Below, piece after piece: positions 1 to 6,855 of a DNA stretch of 23,716 nucleotides (position 1 is its first letter; every line of letters starts with the position of its first letter). The position numbers and the translations under genes are program-made. Below the pieces are notes generated by a model. That model searched no databases. It had not been told where the DNA came from and saw only the letters and a program-made list of their open reading frames with translations. This DNA comes from Candidatus Microgenomates bacterium (GTDB lineage Bacteria > Patescibacteria > Microgenomatia > JADHYG01), in NCBI GenBank assembly GCA_016782545.1, contig JADHYG010000011.1, positions 1 through 23,716 of the forward strand. The letters are read 5' to 3'.

Positions 1-60
1 TAAAGATCGATCGAAGTCAAGCGCAGTATTTGAGATTTTTAATGTTAGACAAAAGCTAAT

Positions 61-324
61 CTAATATACTTGGTTATGAGCGCCAATATCATAAAGAAGT
101 AAAGAATCATTAAGTCTTTTGTAAACTAAACGAATATCTCCAGAAATAGAAAAAGTGCGATATTCTTTTAGTTTGCCTGCAAGTTTGTGATCTTTTAGAA
201 ATGGATGAGATGGATTTTTAAGAAAAAGCTTAAATCTTGATTTAAACTGTTGGTTAAGATTGGTATAAGGCAGAATTCGCTTTTGATAATTTTTTTGAAA
301 TCGTTTCTGGTACTTAATTTTCAT
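61..324 (-). CDS. RelE/YafQ-type toxin of a TA pair
   Basis: Small basic protein of 87 aa with the RelE/ParE-superfamily plan: an N-terminal helical half rich in Lys/Arg, then the strand pattern LAGKLKEYRTFSISGDIRLVYK, here given as LAGKL..YR..(I)..DIRLVY, and a C-terminal DIGAHNQVY, the place where family members carry their catalytic or RNA-contacting His/Tyr. Proteins of this family act as ribosome-dependent mRNA endonucleases or, less often, gyrase poisons. Its ATG shares one base with the stop of the upstream antitoxin gene (TGATG), so translation is probably coupled. RelE versus YafQ/YoeB subgroup cannot be settled by eye; the TA assignment rests on size, motif order and the paired gene. 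Confidence 0.85.
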   Translation of the reverse strand: MKIKYQKRFQKNYQKRILPYTNLNQQFKSRFKLFLKNPSHPFLKDHKLAGKLKEYRTFSISGDIRLVYKRLNDSLLLYDIGAHNQVY

Positions 325-611
325 CAGGCAGATTTTAATTGCTTCATTAACTCGTCTACGTTTTTAGCGGTAAAAACATTTTTACCTGTCCTAAAATCTT
401 CATCCATTTTTGCATATCTTTTTTCAGCTTTTGGAGAAAGTTTTATTACCTCGTCTTCAGTGATTTTAAGACTAAGCTCGCGTCGAGCAATTTTATTAAG
501 AATGATCCTCACAATTTCTTGAAGAGAAGAAAAACCCAAATCAGAAGCAACTAAAGCTGCTTGTTCTCTTAAGGCTTTTGGCATTGGTACTTGAAGAACA
601 ACTCGATCCAT
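324..611 (-). CDS. RelB/DinJ-like ribbon-helix-helix antitoxin
   Basis: 95-aa protein whose first 50 residues fit a ribbon-helix-helix DNA-binding domain (VVLQVPMPKALREQAALVA, then LGFSSLQEIVRIILN), as in RelB/DinJ antitoxins. The remaining charged tail would wrap the toxin. It precedes the toxin gene, overlapping it by one base. The ATG at 611 lies 8 nt after a TACAAT -10 box that has a TTGACA -35 box 17 bp further upstream, so the message is probably nearly leaderless. A 10-bp palindrome TACAATTGTA covers the -10 box and is the likely autoregulatory operator. In the family the antitoxin both neutralises its toxin and represses the operon with it as co-repressor. Confidence 0.83.
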   Translation of the reverse strand: MDRVVLQVPMPKALREQAALVASDLGFSSLQEIVRIILNKIARRELSLKITEDEVIKLSPKAEKRYAKMDEDFRTGKNVFTAKNVDELMKQLKSA

Positions 612-669
612 ATATTACAATTGTACTGATTTTGTATGTAATTGTCAAGAATGAGATTTTTGTTACAAT
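612..669. promoter_or_regulatory. Divergent promoter pair sharing one -35 region
   Basis: On the minus strand TTGACA (648-643), a 17-bp spacer and TACAAT (625-620) serve the antitoxin at 611. On the plus strand TTGTCA (642-647), a 16-bp spacer and TACAAT (664-669) serve the membrane protein at 676. The two -35 boxes overlap in the same 7 bases (642-648), so the two polymerases would compete. The palindrome TACAATTGTA (616-625) lies over the minus-strand -10. Both -10 boxes end only 8 and 6 nt before their start codons, pointing to leaderless transcripts. Confidence 0.65.
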
Positions 670-675
670 GAACTC

Positions 676-2430
676 ATGGCAAAAATGCAAAAAAATTGGT
701 TATGGCTGGGAGTTTTTTTATTTTTAATTTTTTGTTTTTGTTTTAAAACCCCAGAATCAGAATGGAGTCAAGATTTGGGCCGCCATCTGAAAATCGGGGA
801 AATTATCTGGCAAACCAAAAACATTCCCTCCACCAATCTTTTTTCTTACCCTCACGCTGACTTCCCTTTTATTAATCATCACTGGCTTGCTGAAGTTATT
901 TTTTATTTTGTTTTTTCTTTAGCTGGCAATTTTGGCTTGGTTTTTTTAAAAACTATTTTAATCCTGTTTGGTTTTGTTTTAGTAATTTTGGCAGCTGATT
1001 CTAAAAAATCCTGGGGAGCTTTACTGCCTTTGTGGTTTTTAGCCAGTTTAATTTTTCGGGAAAGATTAGATATTAGACCTGAATTTTTTGGTTTTTTCTT
1101 TTTTGGCTTGTTTCTTTATCTTTTTCAAAAAGAAAAAAAGGGCCAAACCAAATGGCTTTGGCTTTTGCCTTTTATTCAAGCTCTTTGGGTTAACATCCAT
1201 CTTTCTTTTGTTTTTGGCTTGTTTTTAACTGGTCTTTGGCTAATGGAAAAACTTTGCACTCTTTTTCTTGATGAGGTCGGACCTCCAGAGAGGTCCGACC
1301 TCTTAAGACTCCTAAGAATTGGCCTGGCTATTTTTTTAGCCACTCTTTTTAATCCTCACTTTCTAAAAGGCGCGCTTTATCCTTTTTTTATTTTTAAAAA
1401 CTACGGCTATCAGATTGTTGAAAATCAAACCATTTTTTTCCTTCAAAAAATGGGCCCTAATCCTAATCTTTTGTTTTTTAAAATCAATCTTCTCATTGGC
1501 CTGGTTTCTTTTATTTTTGCTAAAAAACGCTCGGTTTTTTCTTTTTTGGGCTTTATTATTCTTTCTTTAATTGCCGCTTGGCAAATCCGCCACTTTCCGT
1601 TTTTCGCTCTTTTTCTAATCTTTGTTTTAATTCAAAATCTTTCTCCTGTTTTAGAAAAGAAAAAGTTTTTAAAAATCAAGCTTTTTTTAACTGGCTTAGG
1701 TGTCTTATTAATCATTACTGTCTCGCTTTGCTATTTAACTAATTTTTATTATCAAAGCCATGATCGAAATTCTCGTTTTGGCTGGTCCCCTTTTAAAATT
1801 TCAGCGGAAAAAGGAGCTGATTTTTTACTAAAAAACGCCTCAAAAGCAAAGATTTTTAATAATTTTGATATTGGCAGTTATTTAGACTACCGTCTTTATC
1901 CACAAAGGCAGGTTTTTGCTGACTCACGGCCTGAAGCTTATCCAAAAGAATTTTGGGATGAATATAAAGAGGCTCTGAACGAAAAAGAAAAATGGGAAGA
2001 TTTAGTAGAAAAATATAATCTTGAGGTTGTTTTTTTCAGTCACACCGACCAAACACCTTGGGCACAAAGTTTTTTTAAACAAATTGTTAAAAACCCTGAT
2101 TGGCAAATTGTTTATCTTGATGAAGCAGTGGTTATTTTCTTTAAAAACCTACCTTCAAATCTATCAACAATTACTAAAGAAAATATTCTTGATTTAACAA
2201 ATAATTTCACTAAACATACTCAATTTGTTTATTTGGCTAATTTTTGCCAGAAAGTGGGTTGGCTTAATGAAGAAAAAATCTTGTTGGAAAAAGCCTTGAA
2301 AATAGAACCATGGTCTCGCTGGGCCAATGGAAGACTGGCGCAAATCTATCTTTCTTCCGGCAATCCAAGCCTGCAATACAAAGCCCGCAGTTTTCTTCAA
2401 AAACTTAAACACTTGATTTTTGGGTTTTGA
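676..2430 (+). CDS. Polytopic GT-C-like membrane protein, C-terminal TPR-like tail
   Basis: 584 aa. A hydrophobic helix begins near residue 9, and about ten further membrane segments follow up to roughly residue 355. Between helix 1 and 2 lies a loop with SQDLGRHLKIGEII and PFINHHWLAEV, the acidic and His/Trp pattern seen in the first extracytoplasmic loop of GT-C-type glycosyltransferases. From about 380 there is a soluble domain (IFNNFDIGSYLDYRLYP, VFADSRPEAYP) like the C-terminal region of YfhO/GT-C-like proteins, then a short helical TPR-like end. A role in lipid-linked sugar transfer to surface polymers is an inference; no donor or acceptor can be read from sequence. The DNA is extremely T-rich, as expected for Phe/Leu codons. 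A perfect 13-bp hairpin is embedded in the coding sequence (1273-1302). Confidence 0.7.
   Translation: MAKMQKNWLWLGVFLFLIFCFCFKTPESEWSQDLGRHLKIGEIIWQTKNIPSTNLFSYPHADFPFINHHWLAEVIFYFVFSLAGNFGLVFLKTILILFGFVLVILAADSKKSWGALLPLWFLASLIFRERLDIRPEFFGFFFFGLFLYLFQKEKKGQTKWLWLLPFIQALWVNIHLSFVFGLFLTGLWLMEKLCTLFLDEVGPPERSDLLRLLRIGLAIFLATLFNPHFLKGALYPFFIFKNYGYQIVENQTIFFLQKMGPNPNLLFFKINLLIGLVSFIFAKKRSVFSFLGFIILSLIAAWQIRHFPFFALFLIFVLIQNLSPVLEKKKFLKIKLFLTGLGVLLIITVSLCYLTNFYYQSHDRNSRFGWSPFKISAEKGADFLLKNASKAKIFNNFDIGSYLDYRLYPQRQVFADSRPEAYPKEFWDEYKEALNEKEKWEDLVEKYNLEVVFFSHTDQTPWAQSFFKQIVKNPDWQIVYLDEAVVIFFKNLPSNLSTITKENILDLTNNFTKHTQFVYLANFCQKVGWLNEEKILLEKALKIEPWSRWANGRLAQIYLSSGNPSLQYKARSFLQKLKHLIFGF
1273..1302. 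repeat. Perfect 13-bp hairpin repeat inside a coding sequence
   Basis: GAGGTCGGACCTC (1273-1285) is followed by the loop CAGA and by its exact reverse complement (1290-1302). It is G+C-rich in a very T-rich gene and encodes a hydrophilic stretch (EVGPPERSDLL) in a loop between predicted membrane helices. The contrast with its surroundings suggests insertion of a dispersed palindromic repeat that kept the reading frame. Confidence 0.8.
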
Positions 2431-2433
2431 CTT

Positions 2434-4782
2434 TTAAAGTCTTGCTCGCTGGGCGATTTCTGCCTCAACCACTTCCCGCGGCCGGCCATATTTTAAAGCG
2501 GAAAGTTTTTTAATTGCCTCGGCCACTTTGGGACTAGATAGTCTTTTTTCTTCATTCAAGTCTCTGGTTAAATCCATGGAAAAAGGAGGCACGGGTTCAT
2601 TATTAACAATGGTTTTCACATAAGTATGATATTTTTCAATATTAATTAAATCGCTTTCAGAAAAAACCGGCTGAAATTCATGCTGAAGATAAGAAGCGTC
2701 GGTCACCCCAACCCGAAAAGTAATCAAAGTGCCTACGTTGCCGAAAACAGCATTTTTCACTTCTTCTTCCATTTGGCCAATAAACTGATTGGCGACGCAT
2801 AAATTCAAGCGGTATTTTCTTGCTTCTGACAAAATCTGGGCAAAGTCAGGGGTGGCAAAATTCTGAAACTCGTCAACATAAAGATAAAAATCCCGCCTTT
2901 GTTCTTCAGAAATATCCTGACGACTCATGGCCGCAATTAAAATTTTGGGGACAATCACTAATCCTAGAAAATTAGAGTTCTCTTCGCCGATTTTTCCTTT
3001 GGCCAAGTTAATCAAAAGAATTTTGCCTTCATCCATTACTTTTCTAAAATCAAAAGAAGACTTTGACTGGCCAATAATGTTTCTCGTCATCTTGTTGGTG
3101 ACAAAACGGCCAAATTTAGAAACAATGTAATCCAGAACCTCGCTCTTATGAAAATCGGCTGTCTGGGCAATCTGATCAGTCCAATAGCGACGGACAATTG
3201 GATCTTGAACCTTGGGCAGTAATTCTTTGACAAAACGAGAATCAGTCAAACAACGGGTAACCTCAACAAAAGTTGAACCCTTTTCACTCATCACCGTTAA
3301 CATCGCGTTTCTGATCGCGTGTTCAAACCGGGGGCCAATAATTCCGGTTTTCATTGGATCATAAAGCTTATACATCAAACCAATGATTGAGGTAACCACA
3401 TAATGCTTCTGCTCTTCAGTTTCTGCCTCAAGCATGTTAAAACCCATGGGCCGCTCAAAATCTGAAGGATTAAAATAAATGACGTCTTCAGCTCTTTCTG
3501 GAGGAATCAAAGGCAAAAGCTTGTCAATCGTGTCATGAGGATCAATAAAACAAACTCCCTTACCTTCTCTAATATCCTGCAGAATCATTGATTTTAAAAA
3601 CTCTGATTTTCCCACACCGGTTTTTCCAATAATGTAGAGATGGCGACGACGATCATCGTCCTGAATATAAATCGGCTTGGAGATACCTCGATAAACGCTT
3701 TTACCAAGAAGAAGGCCTGAGCTGGCAATTAAAGCCGAAGCCGGTGCCCTCTTGGCATTAAGCCAAAAAATATGATGGGTTTCAATGCTTTTATTGGGAA
3801 AGTGAAAAATGGTCGCCAATTCTTCACTGGTAAGCACTGATGTTTGTTTTAATGGTCCAAAAGAAAAGAGAGGAAAATAACGATAAATAAAATCAATCAT
3901 AAAGCCTTTTTTAAAAAAATGGCGGTTTTTGGTAAAAGAGTTTTGATCTGAAGAAAATTGGGAAAAACAGGTTTTTAAATTATCAAGGTGCATTTTTGCC
4001 CGAAGAGTCGTCGTTGAGGAAACCACCATTCTTACCGTTGTTTTAAAACCCGGCTTTGAACATTTTTCATTAATGGCCTCCAATTCTTTGGGATTAATCT
4101 TAAACTTGGCTTCTTCTGGACTAGCCTCTTGTTTTTTAGTGCCGGCAATATAGCTTTTGCCTTTGCCTCGCCAGGAAGAGTCAGCCGGAGAAATAAGAAT
4201 CTGAACGGCCGCTCCCTCATCTGCTTCCATTTTAGCCAAGGCTGAAGTTAGAGAAGAAAGAGGATCAGTCGGCAGATCTTTATAAACCTTGATGGGATAA
4301 AAATCAGCATTTTTTAAACGCATTGAAGCAAAAACAACCTGGCCCTTTTGAGAAAAAATATTGTAATCATCAACCTCTTTTATCTCCGCACCGGGATAAG
4401 CGCCATTGATTTGTTTTTCCACCAAATCTTTTAGTCTGGCTGAGCAGGAAAAATAAAATCTTATATCTTGCGGGGTAGCGGCAATTTCAAATGACAAGTG
4501 CTCTTGAGAAGAAAGAAAAGAAAAAGCCCCTCCTTTATAAAGAGAAGAAAGAGAGGCGAAAAGCTGTTCGGCAACATCAATTTTTATTTCATTGTCCCGA
4601 GACAGAGCGACCTGAAGCAAAACAAATTCCAAAGACCGCTGCTCTCTTTTGTGGAATTTTAGCCAAAGAATAAAAAGATAAGCCAAACCAGCGATACCGA
4701 CGAAAACCGCCAAAAGAATGAAAACACTTAAAGCCAAGGTTTGAATTTTATAAAAAGAATCTGATAATAAATTTGGGTCCAT
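2434..4782 (-). CDS. VirD4/TraD-like (HerA/FtsK superfamily) membrane ATPase
   Basis: A membrane segment near the N-terminus (IQTLALSVFILLAVFV...) is followed by a poorly recognisable region and then a RecA-like ATPase. The Walker A is GKTGVGKSEF (Lys about 392 in this numbering), there is a GVCFIDPHD segment, and the Walker B is YLYVDEFQNF (Asp about 637), followed by SEARKYRLNLCVANQFIGQM, typical of type IV coupling proteins with a TraM-recognition/TraG-D C-terminal region. Such ATPases move DNA or protein through type IV secretion or pilus machines. The ATG at 4782 is preferred: it lies 2 nt after the stop of the upstream gene. An in-frame ATG at 4860 would add 26 aa but overlap that gene by 76 nt. 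No other secretion subunits are in the window, so the transported substrate is unknown. Confidence 0.85.
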   Translation of the reverse strand: MDPNLLSDSFYKIQTLALSVFILLAVFVGIAGLAYLFILWLKFHKREQRSLEFVLLQVALSRDNEIKIDVAEQLFASLSSLYKGGAFSFLSSQEHLSFEIAATPQDIRFYFSCSARLKDLVEKQINGAYPGAEIKEVDDYNIFSQKGQVVFASMRLKNADFYPIKVYKDLPTDPLSSLTSALAKMEADEGAAVQILISPADSSWRGKGKSYIAGTKKQEASPEEAKFKINPKELEAINEKCSKPGFKTTVRMVVSSTTTLRAKMHLDNLKTCFSQFSSDQNSFTKNRHFFKKGFMIDFIYRYFPLFSFGPLKQTSVLTSEELATIFHFPNKSIETHHIFWLNAKRAPASALIASSGLLLGKSVYRGISKPIYIQDDDRRRHLYIIGKTGVGKSEFLKSMILQDIREGKGVCFIDPHDTIDKLLPLIPPERAEDVIYFNPSDFERPMGFNMLEAETEEQKHYVVTSIIGLMYKLYDPMKTGIIGPRFEHAIRNAMLTVMSEKGSTFVEVTRCLTDSRFVKELLPKVQDPIVRRYWTDQIAQTADFHKSEVLDYIVSKFGRFVTNKMTRNIIGQSKSSFDFRKVMDEGKILLINLAKGKIGEENSNFLGLVIVPKILIAAMSRQDISEEQRRDFYLYVDEFQNFATPDFAQILSEARKYRLNLCVANQFIGQMEEEVKNAVFGNVGTLITFRVGVTDASYLQHEFQPVFSESDLINIEKYHTYVKTIVNNEPVPPFSMDLTRDLNEEKRLSSPKVAEAIKKLSALKYGRPREVVEAEIAQRARL

Positions 4783-4784
4783 AA

Positions 4785-5225
4785 TTAGCTTTTTACCCTC
4801 ACCACCTTTCCCTGTATCTTTTTTAAGCCAATGTGCAATTTTTTTAATTGTCTTAAACAAAACTCAGCCAGCCAGCGCCACGAAGAAGTAGGAGATTTGG
4901 TTAAACCCCTCATCACTTGATCGTCGGCTAAAGGCAAAGGGGTTGATGGCAGAGTTGGCGGCGGCGCGGTCGTATCAGCAGGCTTAACTCCCATTTCTTC
5001 CACTGATGGTGGCAGTTGAATTTCTTCTTTTTTAAGTGTAACTCTGGCTTTTTTAACTTCTTTTGGCGGCTCTAATTCTTGACCAACGGTTTCAATCGCC
5101 GCCTCTTTTGGTCCCAATAATTCCTTTTCCTTTTCTCCCAAACCGCGGCCAGTCTGCGGCTGAGTAATAGGCTTTGGCTGCACCTGATCATCAGTTTGAT
5201 TTTGAGTTGTTTGATCTTGATCCAT
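4785..5225 (-). CDS. Proline-rich small protein coupled to the TraD-like ATPase
   Basis: 146 aa. The first ~95 residues are low-complexity and disordered-looking (Gln/Asp/Pro/Glu/Lys-rich, with TTAPPPTLPSTPLP). The C-terminal 50 residues are a compact basic/aromatic segment (DDQVMRGLTK, SSWRWLAEFCLRQLKKLHIGLK) that looks like the conserved core. No enzyme motif is visible. It sits 2 nt upstream of the ATPase gene in one operon, so it is plausibly an adaptor or regulator of that ATPase (inference). The start at 5225 (MDQDQ) is chosen because the upstream ATG at 5246 lies inside a promoter: TTGTCT at 5263-5258, a 17-bp spacer, and TATCAT at 5240-5235. Confidence 0.7.
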   Translation of the reverse strand: MDQDQTTQNQTDDQVQPKPITQPQTGRGLGEKEKELLGPKEAAIETVGQELEPPKEVKKARVTLKKEEIQLPPSVEEMGVKPADTTAPPPTLPSTPLPLADDQVMRGLTKSPTSSWRWLAEFCLRQLKKLHIGLKKIQGKVVRVKS

Positions 5226-5234
5226 ACTAAACAA

Positions 5235-5263
5235 ATGATAGCACAAGCAAAATCTAAAGACAA
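5235..5263 (-). promoter_or_regulatory. Promoter of the small-partner/TraD-like operon
   Basis: TTGTCT (5263-5258), a 17-bp spacer and TATCAT (5240-5235) on the minus strand. The -10 box ends 9 nt before the ATG at 5225, so the message would have a leader of only one or two bases. This decides the start of the downstream gene. Confidence 0.5.
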
Positions 5264-5279
5264 TTAAAAAATGAAGTGA

Positions 5280-5332
5280 CGAACTTTCCTGCCCGCAATG
5301 CTTTCAGCGCAGTTGATGCAGGCGGGAGTTCG
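5280..5332. repeat. Imperfect inverted repeat in an intergenic gap
   Basis: Outer arms CGAACT (5280-5285) and AGTTCG (5327-5332) flank G+C-rich inner segments CCTGCCCGC and GCAGGCGGG that also partly pair. The element fills the space between the operon promoter and the end of the next gene. It could be a terminator-like hairpin for the gene ending at 5341 or a dispersed palindromic repeat; there is no long T-tract on either side. Confidence 0.5.
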
Positions 5333-5340
5333 TTATCTTC

Positions 5341-6105
5341 TTATTCCAAGAATTTGAAAGTGGAGAGGATTTGGACCATTTCTTCCTCTGAATGATCTCT
5401 GGATAAATTAAAGAAGAACCCGTAATCATTTAATTTAAAATAAATTTCGAGACGGCCATGAGGGCCGATTCCAGGTTCATCAGGATGGACGGTAAGCGGC
5501 ATTTTTATATACCAATCAGCATATTGTCTGTTAACTTTGGAGCGTCTAATTAACATGCTTTTATTCTTGCCGGGCGTTTCATGCTTATTTATTTCCTCTT
5601 TAAAGTTATCTAGCGTTCCCGAATAAGGGAAAAACGTCAGCGAAATTCCGTTTAGGCCGGAATATCCATCAGCTAAATCGAACAATAGTATGGCTGAGTC
5701 TTCTGTTCCATCCGCATATATTTCGTACCCAGGGCCAGAAGGGATCCGTGGGTTTTTACACCTAAAAGGATACTTAAATTGAAAACCGACTTTTGTGTTT
5801 CTATAGGTTTTCCAATCAGCTGTTCCGTCGGGAACAAGAGTTGAAGTTGGAGTAGAATTAACAGCTGGAATTTTAGTTGGAGTTAGGTTTTCAGTTTCGA
5901 GTTGTGATTTTACACTTTGAGTTTCGCGCTTTAAGTTTTCTTTCCCACACCAATATCCCGCATAAACAAGACTACCAACAATTGCTAATCCCAAAATCCC
6001 CAACAAAACAATTTTTAACCACTTATTAGGTTTTTTAGGAATTGGAGCTAAATTAGTCTCTGTGATTTCCGGAGCATCAGTATTATTAGTTTCAGAACTA
6101 CTCAT
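5341..6105 (-). CDS. Single-pass membrane-anchored protein of unknown function
   Basis: 254 aa. A 28-residue polar N-terminus is followed by one membrane helix (about 29-51, WLKIVLLGILGLAIVGSLVY), a Ser/Thr/Pro-rich linker (TPTKIPAVNSTPTSTLVP) and a C-terminal domain starting DWKTYRNTKVGFQFKYP. That opening resembles small extracytoplasmic domains of the PsbP-like kind that are common in Patescibacteria. Topology is probably N-in with the domain outside. No catalytic motif is seen and the substrate or partner is unknown. A TAAAAT -10-like box ends 7 nt before the ATG, suggesting a leaderless message. It is separated from its neighbours by repeats and probably forms its own transcript. Confidence 0.7.
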   Translation of the reverse strand: MSSSETNNTDAPEITETNLAPIPKKPNKWLKIVLLGILGLAIVGSLVYAGYWCGKENLKRETQSVKSQLETENLTPTKIPAVNSTPTSTLVPDGTADWKTYRNTKVGFQFKYPFRCKNPRIPSGPGYEIYADGTEDSAILLFDLADGYSGLNGISLTFFPYSGTLDNFKEEINKHETPGKNKSMLIRRSKVNRQYADWYIKMPLTVHPDEPGIGPHGRLEIYFKLNDYGFFFNLSRDHSEEEMVQILSTFKFLE

Positions 6106-6112
6106 GTCTAAA

Positions 6113-6118
6113 ATTTTA
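6113..6118 (-). promoter_or_regulatory. -10 element of a probable leaderless promoter
   Basis: TAAAAT on the minus strand, 7 nt before the ATG at 6105. No convincing -35 box is seen at the expected distance. Confidence 0.35.
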
Positions 6119-6209
6119 TCACATTTTCAAAAATTGAATTTATCAAAATAACAAATAACATCTCGTGTTAGCTCTATTATTTTTATTAACTCTATTATCT
6201 CATATCCTA

Positions 6210-6270
6210 GGTTCAAAAGAAGGGTAAACTAAGGGGACGATCGCTTATCATGTTTCCCCTTCTTTTAACC
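6210..6270. repeat. Long imperfect hairpin between 5341-6105 and 6321-6737
   Basis: GGTTCAAAAGAAGGG (6210-6224) pairs with CCCTTCTTTTAACC (6257-6270) apart from one bulged C at 6214. An alternative inner pairing AGGGGA/TCCCCT also exists. No T-run follows on the minus strand, so a classical terminator is not clear. The rest of the 6106-6320 gap holds no gene. Confidence 0.5.
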
Positions 6271-6320
6271 CGAGTCCCTGAATTGCTTTGAATTACTAAA
6301 CGACTCTTATGAGAAATTCT

Positions 6321-6737
6321 TCATTGAGAAACTTTTCCTAAATCACCATTTAAAACTACTGGCTCCATGAAGATGATTTCTGAGGAGTAGTCCATTTGAG
6401 GAGTGGGGTTTAAAATAAAAATCTTCTTGCCCAAAACATGAGCAAAAGCCATTTCAATTAAAGAATTAGCGCCAATATAATTGTCAATCCCCCTTTTTGT
6501 GTAATTTAAAACAAGAATAGCATCTGCTTTTTTAATCTCTTGATAAAACAAATTTAAAGCGTCAATGTGTTTTTTAGCAGAAACATCTTCTCCACCGCAA
6601 TCTTTTGTTCTACGACCATCAACAAACTCCGGCGCCAAAGGAGGAAAAAAGACCTGATGGCCTTTTTCTTCCAGCTTTTTAGCGGTATTAATCATTTCTT
6701 GAGCAAAAGTCATACTGCCGCAAATAACTATCCTCAT
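6321..6737 (-). CDS. Nucleoside 2-deoxyribosyltransferase-like small protein
   Basis: 138 aa starting MRIVICGSMTFAQEMI, with a middle segment KKADAILVLNYTKRGIDNYIGANSLIEMAFAHVLGKKIFIL. A Rossmann-like opening CGS, an (I)ADAILVLN strand and a G..(S)L(I)EMAFA helix containing the catalytic-type Glu are the pattern of nucleoside 2-deoxyribosyltransferase and related nucleotide N-glycosidases. The family transfers or hydrolyses the base of deoxynucleosides, so a nucleotide-salvage or sanitation role is likely but the substrate is unknown. A good ribosome-binding site (AAGGAG, 9 nt before the ATG) supports the start. It follows nrdG on the same strand after a 118-nt gap holding two direct repeats. 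Confidence 0.65.
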   Translation of the reverse strand: MRIVICGSMTFAQEMINTAKKLEEKGHQVFFPPLAPEFVDGRRTKDCGGEDVSAKKHIDALNLFYQEIKKADAILVLNYTKRGIDNYIGANSLIEMAFAHVLGKKIFILNPTPQMDYSSEIIFMEPVVLNGDLGKVSQ

Positions 6738-6768
6738 ATGAATATTCTCCTTAAACCCTTGTTTTTAT

Positions 6769-6852
6769 CACGAATTTAAGCGAATTTGACCGCGTATTCC
6801 TTATTATTACTTGTCTAGCTTTGCTATTGCGGCCTCACGAATCTATGCGAAT
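6769..6852. repeat. Two 17-bp imperfect direct repeats
   Basis: CACGAATTTAAGCGAAT (6769-6785) and CACGAATCTATGCGAAT (6836-6852) match at 15 of 17 positions and lie 67 bp apart in the gap between nrdG and the deoxyribosyltransferase-like gene. No coding potential is seen in this gap. Confidence 0.6.
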
Positions 6853-6855
6853 AAT

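Noticed and set aside
1..64. Two short open frames running in from the left edge on the plus strand (ending at 59 and 64)
   Set aside because: Fewer than 21 codons each, with no recognisable motif; either could be the end of an upstream gene but neither can be supported.
4783..4860. Upstream ATG at 4860 for the TraD-like ATPase
   Set aside because: It would overlap the preceding gene by 76 nt, while the ATG at 4782 follows that gene's stop by 2 nt; kept only as an alternative start.
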